Positions 1 through 8,351 of a stretch of 64,000 nt of DNA are shown one piece after another. How positions within the stretch are numbered: the stretch's first letter is position 1; every line of letters begins with the position of its first letter. The position numbers and the translations under genes were made by a program. The DNA is from [Clostridium] scindens (GTDB lineage: Bacteria; Bacillota; Clostridia; Lachnospirales; Lachnospiraceae), in the NCBI RefSeq assembly GCF_019597925.1, contig NZ_CP080442.1, positions 1,840,001-1,904,000 of the forward strand, written 5' to 3'. The notes below the pieces were generated by a model that worked only from the letters and a program-made list of their open reading frames with translations, was not told the origin of the DNA and ran no database searches.

Positions 1-1
1 G

Positions 2-580
2 CCGACCATCGTCGTGATTGGCGCAAAGACAAAAGAGACGGCGGAGTATCTGCAGGATATGTTCATGAACGAGGTGTTCCGCGTGTACACCAGTCCGGAT
101 ATGCTGGGGATGGAACTGGGCGGATCGTTTAAGAATGTCATTGCCCTTGCTGCAGGGATTGCAGACGGCCTTGGCTATGGAGATAATACGAAGGCGGCGC
201 TTATTACCAGAGGCATTGCGGAGATCGCAAGGCTGGGCGTCAAGATGGGCGGGGCCATTGAGAGTTTTACCGGCCTGACTGGAATTGGCGACCTGATCGT
301 AACCTGCGCCAGCGTGCATAGCCGTAACCGTAAGGCAGGCTATCTGATTGGACAAGGAATGTCTATGCAAGAAGCCATGGACGAGGTCAAAATGGTGGTA
401 GAAGGGGTATATTCTACCAAAGCGGCAGTCAAGTTAGGGAAGGAATATGGAGTTTCCCTGCCAATCATCGACAAGGTCAATGAAGTCCTCTTCGAAGGAA
501 AGGATCCGAGAGAAGCGGTCAATGAACTGATGCTAAGAGACAGCAAGGCCGAGCATACGGCGCTGCCATGGAAAGAATAG
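2..580 (+). CDS. gpsA: Glycerol-3-phosphate dehydrogenase [NAD(P)+], C-terminal part
   Basis: The protein reduces dihydroxyacetone phosphate to sn-glycerol 3-phosphate for phospholipid synthesis in the cytosol. The reading frame is already open at the window edge, so the N-terminal Rossmann NAD-binding half lies outside. What remains includes the SFKNVIALAAG stretch, which holds the family's catalytic lysine, followed by the helical C-terminal domain (ITRGIAEIARLG, FTGLTGIGDLIVTC) and the usual end of GpsA proteins. The GTG at position 14 is internal and is not the real start. A strong hairpin terminator follows directly. The assignment is secure; only the start is missing. Confidence 0.95.
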   Translation, partial: PTIVVIGAKTKETAEYLQDMFMNEVFRVYTSPDMLGMELGGSFKNVIALAAGIADGLGYGDNTKAALITRGIAEIARLGVKMGGAIESFTGLTGIGDLIVTCASVHSRNRKAGYLIGQGMSMQEAMDEVKMVVEGVYSTKAAVKLGKEYGVSLPIIDKVNEVLFEGKDPREAVNELMLRDSKAEHTALPWKE

Positions 581-601
581 GATAAGGCATAATAAAATAA
601 G

Positions 602-636
602 GCACCCGGTACAGATTCGATGTACCGGGTGCTTTT
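602..636 (+). terminator. Rho-independent terminator of gpsA
   Basis: A perfect 11-bp inverted repeat (602-612 with 622-632, loop of 9) is followed by TTTT. It lies 22 bp after the gpsA stop and before the convergent LysR gene. Confidence 0.85.
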
Positions 637-663
637 GCGTGTAAAAAAATATTCCAATAGGGA

Positions 664-1551
664 TTATAAATCCGCATGTTCTATCACATATTTCCTGAAT
701 TCATTTATGACTGGCGCCTGGTAGACATTCTTGAGAGTGGCCATGTAGAAGACCCTCTCCCAGGTAGGCTTTTCAATCTGTATAATCTTCACCGGCATAT
801 AGTTAAGCACCGGCATATTGGGAACCACGGCGATGCCAAATCCTGCCCCCGCAAGCCCGGCCACGGCTTGATCTTCTTCCACCGAATATACATATTCCGG
901 CCGGCCGCCGCATTTGTCGAACAGCTTGTCTATCACAGGCCGCAGGCCGCTGCGCTTTGAGAAGGCAATCTGAGGATATTCAAGAGTTTCCTTAAGATCT
1001 ATGCGATCCCTGGACTCAAGCGGGTGTCCATTCGGTACGACTAAGACCAGTTCCTGGCGGGCGATCGGCACGAACTCAATAAGCGGCTCATGATCCAGCA
1101 TGGAACAGAAGGCAACGTCGTATTTCCGGTCTTTCAGGCCCTGGATCATGTCGGTAGACATACCCGTGGAGCCATGGAAATGGAAGTCGATATTCTTGTC
1201 CGGCTTGGAATCCAGGAATCCTTTTACGAAGCCGGGGACGATGATGCTGCTGAGCACTCTGAGCTGGACGATGTCAATACGTCCTTCGCCGCTTCCGGTC
1301 ATCTGCAGCTTGTTGACGCTGGAATCCAGCATATCAAGCGCATGTTCCACATCAGTCAGGAAAGCCTGGCCGCATTTGGTCAGGACAACGTTGCGTCCTT
1401 CTTTTTCAAAGAGCATTACGCCCAGTTCCTTTTCCAGGGATGCGATGGCATGACTAAGGCTTGGCTGGGTAATCGCTAATATTTCCGCGGCCTTGGTATA
1501 ATGCTCCAGATGTGCCAGCGTCACAAAGTATCTAAGGTGGTAAAGATTCAT
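664..1551 (-). CDS. LysR-family transcriptional regulator
   Basis: This is a 295-residue LysR-type regulator. It has an N-terminal winged helix-turn-helix (residues 1-60, opening MNLYHLRYFVTLAHLEHYTK with the typical ITQPSLSHAIASLEKELG recognition helix) and a periplasmic-binding-protein-like effector domain (about 90-290). It is transcribed divergently from the enoate reductase/shikimate dehydrogenase operon 198 bp away. That is the classic arrangement for a LysR protein controlling the neighbouring catabolic operon in response to a pathway metabolite. The effector cannot be read from sequence; a quinate/shikimate-type compound is an inference from context. Confidence 0.9.
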   Translation of the reverse strand: MNLYHLRYFVTLAHLEHYTKAAEILAITQPSLSHAIASLEKELGVMLFEKEGRNVVLTKCGQAFLTDVEHALDMLDSSVNKLQMTGSGEGRIDIVQLRVLSSIIVPGFVKGFLDSKPDKNIDFHFHGSTGMSTDMIQGLKDRKYDVAFCSMLDHEPLIEFVPIARQELVLVVPNGHPLESRDRIDLKETLEYPQIAFSKRSGLRPVIDKLFDKCGGRPEYVYSVEEDQAVAGLAGAGFGIAVVPNMPVLNYMPVKIIQIEKPTWERVFYMATLKNVYQAPVINEFRKYVIEHADL

Positions 1552-1580
1552 TATGATTTCTCCCTTGTTTTCCGATTTTG

Positions 1581-1608
1581 ACTATATTCTAACATGAACT
1601 ATAAACAA
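1581..1608 (-). promoter_or_regulatory. Predicted promoter of the LysR gene
   Basis: On the minus strand TTGTTT (1608-1603) and TATAGT (1586-1581) are separated by 16 bp. This places the start about 20-25 bp upstream of the LysR coding region. It lies back to back with the promoter of the divergent operon. Confidence 0.55.
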
Positions 1609-1623
1609 AATCTATGGATTCGG

Positions 1624-1732
1624 TCAATATTAACAATTTGTTTTTAATTTAACGATGGAATATAATCAAAGCATAGTAAAAATCACAAGATTGAACCAGC
1701 AAAATAGAAGAATCATGTTCAATTTTAACAAT
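1624..1732. repeat. Direct repeat TCAATWTTAACAAT flanking the operon promoter
   Basis: TCAATATTAACAAT occurs at 1624-1637 and TCAATTTTAACAAT at 1719-1732, 13 of 14 positions identical. One copy abuts the -35 and the other lies just ahead of the ribosome binding site of the first gene. This is a candidate operator pair for the adjacent LysR regulator, by inference only. Confidence 0.45.
1638..1666 (+). promoter_or_regulatory. Predicted promoter of the TIM-barrel/enoate reductase operon
   Basis: TTGTTT (1638-1643) and TATAAT (1661-1666) are spaced by exactly 17 bp. The transcript would have a leader of about 75 nt before the ATG at 1750. A 14-bp element, TCAATATTAACAAT, overlaps the upstream edge of the -35 and may be a LysR site. 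Confidence 0.65.
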
Positions 1733-1749
1733 GGAAGGAGAAACGTATT

Positions 1750-2589
1750 ATGTCAAGAAAAAATCCAATTACAGTAAGTTCATGGACATTGGGAGACCAG
1801 TGCAAATTTGAGGAACGGGTCATCGCAGCGAAAGAGGCTGGGTATGAGGGAATCGGCCTGAGGGCAGAGACCTATGTGGACGCATTGAATGAAGGACTTC
1901 ACGATGAAGACATCTTAGCAATCCTGGATAAGCACGGAATCAAGGTTACCGAGGTAGAGTACATCGTACAGTGGGCAGAGGAACACCGTTCCTACGAGCA
2001 GAAGTACAAAGAGCAGATGTGCTTCCATATGTGCGAACTCTTTGGAGTAGGCCATATCAACTGCGGGCTTATGGAAAACTATTCTGTGGAGTATACGGCT
2101 CAGAAGTTAAAGGAATTATGCCAGAGGGCAGGAAAGTACATTATCGGCGTTGAGCCAATGCCATACAGCGGAATCCCGGATCTCAAAAAAGGATTTGACG
2201 TAGTTCAGGCATCCGGATGCGACAATGCGATGCTGATCCTGGATACATGGCACTGGGTAAGAGCAGACCAGTCCTACGACATCCTGACAGAAGAGCAGGC
2301 TAAGAAAGTCATCTCCATCCAGATCAACGATGCTTACGAGAGGCCATACGCAAAGACGATCTTAAGAGACGAATCCATGCATGACCGTCTCGCACCGGGA
2401 ACCGGAGCAAAGGATACGGCAGGATTCGTAAAGATGATCAAGGAAGCTGGAATCGATCCTAAGGTGGTAGGCGTTGAGGTCATCTCTGACGAGATCCTGT
2501 CAAGAGGCCTGAAAGAAGCTGCAGCGCATACTTATGACAATACCGTGAAAGTATTGAAGGAAGCATGGCCGGAGATTCTGGAAGCCTAA
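1750..2589 (+). CDS. Xylose-isomerase-like TIM-barrel enzyme (sugar phosphate isomerase/epimerase family)
   Basis: This 279-residue protein belongs to the AP-endonuclease-2/xylose-isomerase-like TIM-barrel superfamily. The metal-ligand pattern of that fold is visible: Glu135 (GVEPMP), Asp165 with His168 (LDTWHW), Gln191 (IQINDA), His211 and Glu243 (GVEVIS). The superfamily includes 3-dehydroshikimate dehydratases of the AsbF/QuiC type, hydroxypyruvate isomerases and inosose dehydratases. Next to a shikimate dehydrogenase paralogue and a dehydroquinase, a dehydratase or isomerase acting on a dehydroshikimate-like compound is plausible but unproven. It is the first gene of the operon, with RBS GGAAGGAG about 9 bp before the ATG. 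Confidence 0.8.
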   Translation: MSRKNPITVSSWTLGDQCKFEERVIAAKEAGYEGIGLRAETYVDALNEGLHDEDILAILDKHGIKVTEVEYIVQWAEEHRSYEQKYKEQMCFHMCELFGVGHINCGLMENYSVEYTAQKLKELCQRAGKYIIGVEPMPYSGIPDLKKGFDVVQASGCDNAMLILDTWHWVRADQSYDILTEEQAKKVISIQINDAYERPYAKTILRDESMHDRLAPGTGAKDTAGFVKMIKEAGIDPKVVGVEVISDEILSRGLKEAAAHTYDNTVKVLKEAWPEILEA

Positions 2590-2654
2590 AACGATACAGA
2601 ATACATAAGTGATAATTCTTGTGACAAGCAATAAATTGAGAGCGAGGAAATGAT

Positions 2655-4580
2655 ATGAAATTTGAAAATATGTTCAAGCCAATCCAGATTGGACCAATGA
2701 CTGTAAAGAACCGTTTCGTAGTTCCGCCGATGGGCAATAACTTCGCAAATGCGGACGGATGCTGGAGCGACCAGTCTGTCGCATATTATGCGGAACGTGC
2801 GAAAGGCCAGTTTGGCCTGGTTACCATCGAGGCGACTGTTGTACATAAAGGAGCCAAGGGAGGCCCGAGAAAGCCTTGCCTGTACGATGACAGCAGCATC
2901 GCAAGCCTGAAGAAGATTACGGATGCCTGTCATGCAGAGGGCGCTAAAGTCTCTATCCAGCTGCAGAACGCAGGGCCGGAAGGAAATGCAAAGAATGCAG
3001 GCGCGCCAATCCAGGCGGCAACAGCCATCCCATCTACGGTAGGAAGAGACACGCCGGAAGAAGTGCCTACCGCTCAGGTATATGAACTGGTAGAAGGCTA
3101 TGCAGAGGCAGCAAGACGCGCCATGGAAGGCGGCGCGGATGCCGTAGAGATTCATATGGCTCACGGCTATCTGGTAAGTTCCTTCATGTCTCCTAGAACC
3201 AACAAGCGCGTGGATGAGTTTGGCGGAAACTTCGAGAACAGGATGCGCTTCCCGCGCCTGATCGTAGAAGCAGTGAAGAAGGCGGTTGGAGACAAGGTAG
3301 CGATCATCGCCCGCATCAACAGCGCCGATGAAGTCCTGGGAGGACTGGATGTACATGACAGCGCGGCCATCGCGGCATATTTGGAAGAATGCGGCGTTCA
3401 GGCGCTTCACGTATCCCGCGCGGTACATATCAAAGACGAATATATGTGGGCGCCTACGACGATCCACGGAGGATTCTCAGCAGATCTGGTATCCGAGATC
3501 AAGAAGGCAGTCAGCATACCAGTGATCACGGTCGGAAGATTCACAGAGCCTCAGTATGCAGAACTTCTGGTTAAGGAAGGCCGTGCCGACCTGGTGGCAT
3601 TCGGACGCCAGTCACTGGCAGATCCCCATATGCCGGAAAAGGCAATGGAAGAAAGGCTTGAGGATCTGACTCCATGTATCGCCTGCCTGCAGGGATGCGT
3701 GGCCAATATGTACAAAGGAGAGCCTATCTGCTGCCTGACCAACCCATTTCTGGGTCATGAGTCAGAAGGGTATCCGAAGGCAGAGAAGTCTAAGAAGGTC
3801 ATGGTCATCGGCGGCGGCGTAGCCGGCATGTGCGCGGCATTCATCTGCGCGGAAAGAGGCCACGACGTAACCTTATATGAGAGTACGGATAAACTGGGCG
3901 GCAACATGCGTCTGGCTGCGTACCCTCCTGGAAAAGGCGATATCTCCAACATGATCCGAAGCTACATCGTAAGATGCCAGAAGGCAGGCGTTAAGATCGT
4001 GATGAATCAGGAGGCAGACCTGGATCTTGTAAAAGCAGAAAAACCGGATGCAGTCGTAGTATCCACCGGTTCCAAGACGCTGATCCTTCCAATCGAGGGA
4101 ATCGACAATCCTGCAATCATCCACGGCTCCGACCTTCTGGATGGCAAGAGAGCGGCAGGAGAAAAGGTTCTGGTAGTCGGCGGCGGAATGGTGGGATGCG
4201 AGATCGCAGCCTTCTTAGGAGAGCAGCAGCATCAGGTATCCATCATTGAATTCCGCGACAAGATGGGCGCAGACATGATCACCGAGCACCGCAAATATGT
4301 GATGAAGGATTTCGATGAGTATAAAGTAGAGCAGATTGTAAATGCAAAAGTATGCCGTTTCTATGATGACGGCGTGGAATATGAGTCTCCGGACGGAGAA
4401 CGGCATGAGGTAAGAGGATTCGACTCTGTCGTATTATCCATGGGATTCAGAAACTACAATCCATTTGCAGAACAGCTGGAAGAGTTAGGACAGGAAGTAT
4501 ATGTCGTGGGAGATGCCACAAGAGCGCGCCGGGCACTGGACGCTACTAAGGAAGCATACGCAGCGGCAATGCAGATATAA
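2655..4580 (+). CDS. NADH:flavin oxidoreductase / 2-enoate reductase (Fe-S, FMN, FAD)
   Basis: This 641-residue Old Yellow Enzyme of the 2-enoate / 2,4-dienoyl-CoA reductase class is related to the bile-acid enzymes BaiCD and BaiH. An N-terminal FMN TIM barrel (1-330) carries the family signature HMAHGYLVSSFMSPRTN. A 4Fe-4S ligand set follows (Cys341, Cys344, Cys348 and Cys359/360), then FAD- and NAD(P)H-binding Rossmann motifs near residues 382 (VIGGGVAGM) and 504 (VVGGGMVGC). Such enzymes reduce an activated C=C bond with electrons passed from NADH through FAD, Fe-S and FMN in the anaerobic cytosol. In this operon the substrate could be the enone or enoate of a dehydroshikimate/shikimate derivative. 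That is inference from neighbours. Confidence 0.93.
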   Translation: MKFENMFKPIQIGPMTVKNRFVVPPMGNNFANADGCWSDQSVAYYAERAKGQFGLVTIEATVVHKGAKGGPRKPCLYDDSSIASLKKITDACHAEGAKVSIQLQNAGPEGNAKNAGAPIQAATAIPSTVGRDTPEEVPTAQVYELVEGYAEAARRAMEGGADAVEIHMAHGYLVSSFMSPRTNKRVDEFGGNFENRMRFPRLIVEAVKKAVGDKVAIIARINSADEVLGGLDVHDSAAIAAYLEECGVQALHVSRAVHIKDEYMWAPTTIHGGFSADLVSEIKKAVSIPVITVGRFTEPQYAELLVKEGRADLVAFGRQSLADPHMPEKAMEERLEDLTPCIACLQGCVANMYKGEPICCLTNPFLGHESEGYPKAEKSKKVMVIGGGVAGMCAAFICAERGHDVTLYESTDKLGGNMRLAAYPPGKGDISNMIRSYIVRCQKAGVKIVMNQEADLDLVKAEKPDAVVVSTGSKTLILPIEGIDNPAIIHGSDLLDGKRAAGEKVLVVGGGMVGCEIAAFLGEQQHQVSIIEFRDKMGADMITEHRKYVMKDFDEYKVEQIVNAKVCRFYDDGVEYESPDGERHEVRGFDSVVLSMGFRNYNPFAEQLEELGQEVYVVGDATRARRALDATKEAYAAAMQI

Positions 4581-4597
4581 GGAGGAAAGATAAGACG

Positions 4598-5473
4598 ATG
4601 GAAAAGAGAATATCCGGACACACAGGATTAATGGGACTATTCGGAACGCCGGTTGGACATTCAGGCTCTCCTGCAATGTACAACTTCAGCTTCCAGCACG
4701 ACGGGCTGGACTATGCATATCTGGCATTTGACGTGACAGAAGAGCAGATGCCAAAGGTATTTGAAACCATCCGCCTGCTGAATATGCGCGGAGGAAACTT
4801 TACGATGCCTTGCAAGAACATTGCGGCAGAACTGGTAGACAAATTATCACCGGCAGCCGAGATCATCGGAGCCTGCAACGTATTCGTCAATGACAATGGC
4901 GTGATTACGGGCCATGTGACAGACGGCGTAGGATTCGTAAAAAATCTGGAAGTCAACGGGGTTGACGTAAAAGGTAAAAAGACGGTAGTATTAGGCGCAG
5001 GCGGGGCCGCAACGGCGATCCAGGTACAGCTGGCATTAGACGGCGCAAAAGAAGTAGCCATCTTCAATGTCAAGGACAAATTCTTTGACAGGGCCGAGGG
5101 CACCAAAGATAAGCTTGCCGAGAAATGCCCGGAGTGCGTCGTTACGGTGAATGACCTGGAAGACAAGGAAAAACTTGCCGAGGCAGTAAATAACTGCGAT
5201 ATCGTCATCAATGCGACGACGATGGGAATGAAGCCTCACGATGATATCTCTCTCATCGACAAGTCCTTATACCGCAAGGATCTGGTCGTGGCCGATACCG
5301 TATACAGCCCGGAGAAGACGAAGATGATCCTGGAGGCGGAAGAGGCAGGATGCAAGGCAATTGGCGGAAAAGGAATGCTCCAGCAGCAGGGAGCGGTGAA
5401 CTACGAACTGTTCGTAGGCAAGAAGATGCCGCTTGAGGAATATAATAAATTCCAGGCTGAGCAGGCCAAATAG
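4598..5473 (+). CDS. Shikimate dehydrogenase paralogue (AroE/YdiB family)
   Basis: This 291-residue protein interconverts 3-dehydroshikimate and shikimate, or dehydroquinate and quinate, with NAD(P)H. The substrate-binding serines are in GHSGSP (Ser22, Ser24), the catalytic lysine is Lys73 (NFTMPCKN), the catalytic aspartate is Asp109 (HVTDGVGF) and the dinucleotide loop is GAGGAA (133-138). The Lys motif reads MPCK rather than the more usual VPHK/VPYK. The gene starts 17 bp after the enoate reductase (RBS AAGGAGGAAAG) in an operon with a carrier. This suggests a catabolic QuiB/YdiB-type role rather than the housekeeping aromatic pathway, so no aroE symbol is assigned. Confidence 0.88.
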   Translation: MEKRISGHTGLMGLFGTPVGHSGSPAMYNFSFQHDGLDYAYLAFDVTEEQMPKVFETIRLLNMRGGNFTMPCKNIAAELVDKLSPAAEIIGACNVFVNDNGVITGHVTDGVGFVKNLEVNGVDVKGKKTVVLGAGGAATAIQVQLALDGAKEVAIFNVKDKFFDRAEGTKDKLAEKCPECVVTVNDLEDKEKLAEAVNNCDIVINATTMGMKPHDDISLIDKSLYRKDLVVADTVYSPEKTKMILEAEEAGCKAIGGKGMLQQQGAVNYELFVGKKMPLEEYNKFQAEQAK

Positions 5474-5515
5474 CAGAATTCAAAAGAGAATGATAGAGAA
5501 AAGGAGAATGAGAGG

Positions 5516-6793
5516 ATGAGAGCAAAGAAGTATATTCTTTCTATGGCTATGGTATATATGGCATATTTCACCCATGGCATCCAGGCAATTATTCTGTCAC
5601 AGAATAAAGTAAACTTCTTCACCCAATGGGGATATACAGACGAAGTGGCAGGAGCAGCAGCAGTATCTCTGGCCATCACAGCGACAGGTTTTGGAAAATT
5701 CCTGACGGTGTGGCTTGGCGGAGAAATATCTGATAAAATAGGACGTAAGAAGATGGCGGTTGCCGGAGGCATACTCTATATCGTGTGCTTTGCTGGCCTG
5801 CTGTTCTCAACAAACTTCACGGTAGCATGCGTATGCGCATTCCTGGCAGGCGTGGCGACTTCCGGATTCTGGGATGCATCCTTATATCCGGCGGTACAGG
5901 AAGCTGTTGAGCCAAGATTTGCCGGTTCTGCGTTAATCGGAATCAAGGCATTCGTATCCGTATCCGGCATTATCTATCCATTGATGGCCGTACATTTCTC
6001 CAACTCCGGGAACTGGCACATCAATGTATGGATTCCGCTTGTGATGTCCGTTGTATGCGTCGTACTGGCAGTCATTGCTCCATTTGCCTATGACGATGAT
6101 ATGAAAGAGACGGTAAAGACCGCGGATGGGGAGACGAAGAACGCAGCCCAGGCCGAGATCGACGCGGCAAAAGCCAGCATGCTGGTTAAGCCGAATGGAT
6201 TGGTAAACTTTATTACTATGTTCTATGGATTCCTGTGCATGTTCATCATGTATGGCGCGCAGCAATATACCAAGGCCTTTGGAATGACAAACTGCGGACT
6301 GACGGAAATGCAGGCGGCAGGCATGACATCCATCTATACGGTTGGCTCGATCATTGCCGTCGTATTCTGGGCAATCATGATGGGCAAGCTGAAATGGAAT
6401 CCGCTGAAGGTAGTTCTGATTGATTCCGTGTTTACGGCAGTTGCGCTGGCGATCGTGCTTCTTGTAAAGAATGTAGGAGTCATCTATGTGGCGATTGCCC
6501 TGCTTGGATTCTTTGCAGCCGGCGGAGCGCTTCAGACAGGACTTGGCGTACGCCAGCTGATGTGCCCGGGCCCGAAGGGAAGAAATACCGGAATCTACTA
6601 TACATGGATGGGACTGGCAAGCTGCTTCCTTCCATACATCGTATCCGCAATGACCAAGTCTATCGGCGAGACGTCAGCCATCTACACGATGATGGGCCTG
6701 CTGCTTGCAGCATCCGTTATCGCGACGGTGATGATGTTCTATCTGGTGGGACAGCATAAGAAAATATTTGGAAAGAGCGCAATGTCGGAATAA
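5516..6793 (+). CDS. MFS transporter
   Basis: This is a 425-residue major-facilitator carrier with about 12 membrane segments. A loop 2-3 motif A (GGEISDKIGRKKM, residues 69-80) and a charged central loop (DDDMKETVKTADGETKNAAQ) separate the two six-helix halves. It is the fourth gene of the LysR-adjacent operon and likely imports the compound processed by the upstream enzymes, such as quinate, shikimate or a related hydroaromatic acid. RBS AAAAGGAGAATGAGAGG precedes the ATG. The solute is inferred from context only. Confidence 0.88.
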   Translation: MRAKKYILSMAMVYMAYFTHGIQAIILSQNKVNFFTQWGYTDEVAGAAAVSLAITATGFGKFLTVWLGGEISDKIGRKKMAVAGGILYIVCFAGLLFSTNFTVACVCAFLAGVATSGFWDASLYPAVQEAVEPRFAGSALIGIKAFVSVSGIIYPLMAVHFSNSGNWHINVWIPLVMSVVCVVLAVIAPFAYDDDMKETVKTADGETKNAAQAEIDAAKASMLVKPNGLVNFITMFYGFLCMFIMYGAQQYTKAFGMTNCGLTEMQAAGMTSIYTVGSIIAVVFWAIMMGKLKWNPLKVVLIDSVFTAVALAIVLLVKNVGVIYVAIALLGFFAAGGALQTGLGVRQLMCPGPKGRNTGIYYTWMGLASCFLPYIVSAMTKSIGETSAIYTMMGLLLAASVIATVMMFYLVGQHKKIFGKSAMSE

Positions 6794-6803
6794 TCCGTGC
6801 GTC

Positions 6804-6836
6804 ACTCTGCCTTTGGTTCCAAAGGCAGAGTTCCTT
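6804..6836 (+). terminator. Hairpin after the MFS gene
   Basis: A near-perfect inverted repeat pairs 6804-6816 with 6819-6831 (ACTCTGCCTTTGG against CCAAAGGCAGAGT), followed by a weak T-rich tail. It probably terminates or attenuates transcription before the NCS2 gene, about 60 bp downstream. Confidence 0.6.
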
Positions 6837-6891
6837 ATTGACTTGATTTGTTAAAAAATAGACGAAAGAAGATTAAGGAGGGTACTCGATC

Positions 6892-8340
6892 ATGAGTGCA
6901 AGAAGAGCGAGAAAATCAAATGAACTCCCTTATATTCCTCTTGGGCCTTTCCAATGGAGAATACCAGGCGTACATTACCGCGTGGAATATGTGGAGTTCT
7001 TTCAAGGACTGATCCTGGGAGCGACAGCCCTTAGTTCAATCCCATATTTGACGGACTATCTGGGGCTGCCCTATGAACTGGCATGGAGCTGCGTTATTCT
7101 GGAAGTGGCCTTATACATGCTTCACGGCTGGCTGGGAGATCCAGTGGTGCCTGGCTGGATCACGCCGACGCTGCCATTTACCTTAGCGTTCATCAGCGGG
7201 TTCGAAAAAGGGCCGCAGCGCATCCAGGCGATGATCGCCGTACAACTTCTGGTGGCATTCATATTCTTGTTTATGGGTGTCACGAAACTGGCAGACAAGT
7301 TTGTAAGAAGCGTCCCGACCTCGGTCAAGGGGGGAATCCTTCTCGCTGCGCCGATTACCGTTATTCAGGGACAGTTAGAAGAAGGCAGCCAGCTGCTGAC
7401 GGCTCCCGTAGCGACGCTGGCAGGAACTCTGCTTCTGGCATTCTTAAGCTTCTCGCCCTTCTGCGAGAAGAAGAGAGGGAAATATAAGATTCTGGATGTG
7501 ATGGCTAAGTATGGAAATCTGTTCCCATACCTGATCGCCATGCTTCTTGGCGTGGCTCTGGGAGAACTGGCAAAGCCCGTTCTGGAGATGGGGTCAGTCA
7601 TTAGAATTCCAGATTTTTCGAATATGTTCCATACAGTCAGCATATTCGCGGTAGGGTTCCCGCCGCTGTCCATGTTTATTAAGGCATTGCCGCTTGCACT
7701 GATCTGCTATGTCCTGGCGTTCGGAGACTTTGTAACCAGCGAGACGCTGGTAAAAGAAGCGCAGGAGAGCAGGGATGATGAGTATATTGACTTTAATTCC
7801 AGCCGCTCCAACCTGATCAGCGGCCTCCGGAACCTGATCCTTGCCATATTCGCGCCATTTCCGCCGCTGTCCGGCCCATTGTGGGTTGGCATGACGGTTT
7901 CCGTCGCAATGCGTTACCGGGAAGGAAAGAAGGCCATGAAGTCCTTGATCGGAGGCATGAGTTCCTTCCGTATGGCTACCTTCTTAAGCGTGATCCTGGT
8001 GCCGATCGTATCCTTCATGAAGCCGATCATGGGCGTAGGATCCGCCATCACGCTGCTGTTCCAGGCTTATGTCTGCGCAAGGATCGGCATGGAATACTGC
8101 AAGTCCAACACAGACAAGAGTATTGCCGGGATCATGGCTGCGGTGCTGGCATTTAAAGGATCCGGCTGGGCGCTTCTGGTGGGATTTGCCCTTAACTTCA
8201 TTCTGTCTAACATGGAATTCCAGAAGAAGAGCCTGGGCGTTCCTACGACGGAAGAACTGGAAGCCATTGATCGCAAGAGAGATGAGGAAATCCGCCGCAT
8301 GGCCATCGAAAGAACGGCAGAAGCGTGGAAAGAGGAGTAA
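6892..8340 (+). CDS. NCS2-like (xanthine/uracil/vitamin C-type) permease
   Basis: This 482-residue polytopic membrane protein has the overall look of nucleobase-ascorbate (NCS2) permeases: about 12-14 hydrophobic segments, a PGWITPTLPFTLAF stretch, and a FGDFVTSETL segment that corresponds to the substrate-binding helix region. The C-terminal 40 residues are strongly charged and cytosolic. It follows the MFS gene in the same orientation, has a good RBS (AAGGAGGG), and faces the convergent aroD gene. A purine or pyrimidine is the textbook substrate. Its position within a hydroaromatic-acid gene group makes an organic-acid substrate possible too. Confidence 0.75.
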   Translation: MSARRARKSNELPYIPLGPFQWRIPGVHYRVEYVEFFQGLILGATALSSIPYLTDYLGLPYELAWSCVILEVALYMLHGWLGDPVVPGWITPTLPFTLAFISGFEKGPQRIQAMIAVQLLVAFIFLFMGVTKLADKFVRSVPTSVKGGILLAAPITVIQGQLEEGSQLLTAPVATLAGTLLLAFLSFSPFCEKKRGKYKILDVMAKYGNLFPYLIAMLLGVALGELAKPVLEMGSVIRIPDFSNMFHTVSIFAVGFPPLSMFIKALPLALICYVLAFGDFVTSETLVKEAQESRDDEYIDFNSSRSNLISGLRNLILAIFAPFPPLSGPLWVGMTVSVAMRYREGKKAMKSLIGGMSSFRMATFLSVILVPIVSFMKPIMGVGSAITLLFQAYVCARIGMEYCKSNTDKSIAGIMAAVLAFKGSGWALLVGFALNFILSNMEFQKKSLGVPTTEELEAIDRKRDEEIRRMAIERTAEAWKEE

Positions 8341-8351
8341 AGAACTCCTCT
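8331..8351. terminator. Hairpin shared by convergent permease and aroD
   Basis: AGAGGAGT (8331-8338) pairs with ACTCCTCT (8344-8351) across the two stop codons. There is no clear U-tract on either strand, so terminator function is uncertain. Confidence 0.35.

Noticed and set aside
2586..3467. Minus-strand ORF (293 codons) opposite the enoate reductase
   Set aside because: Antisense shadow of a clearly conserved gene; no domain and no promoter or RBS.
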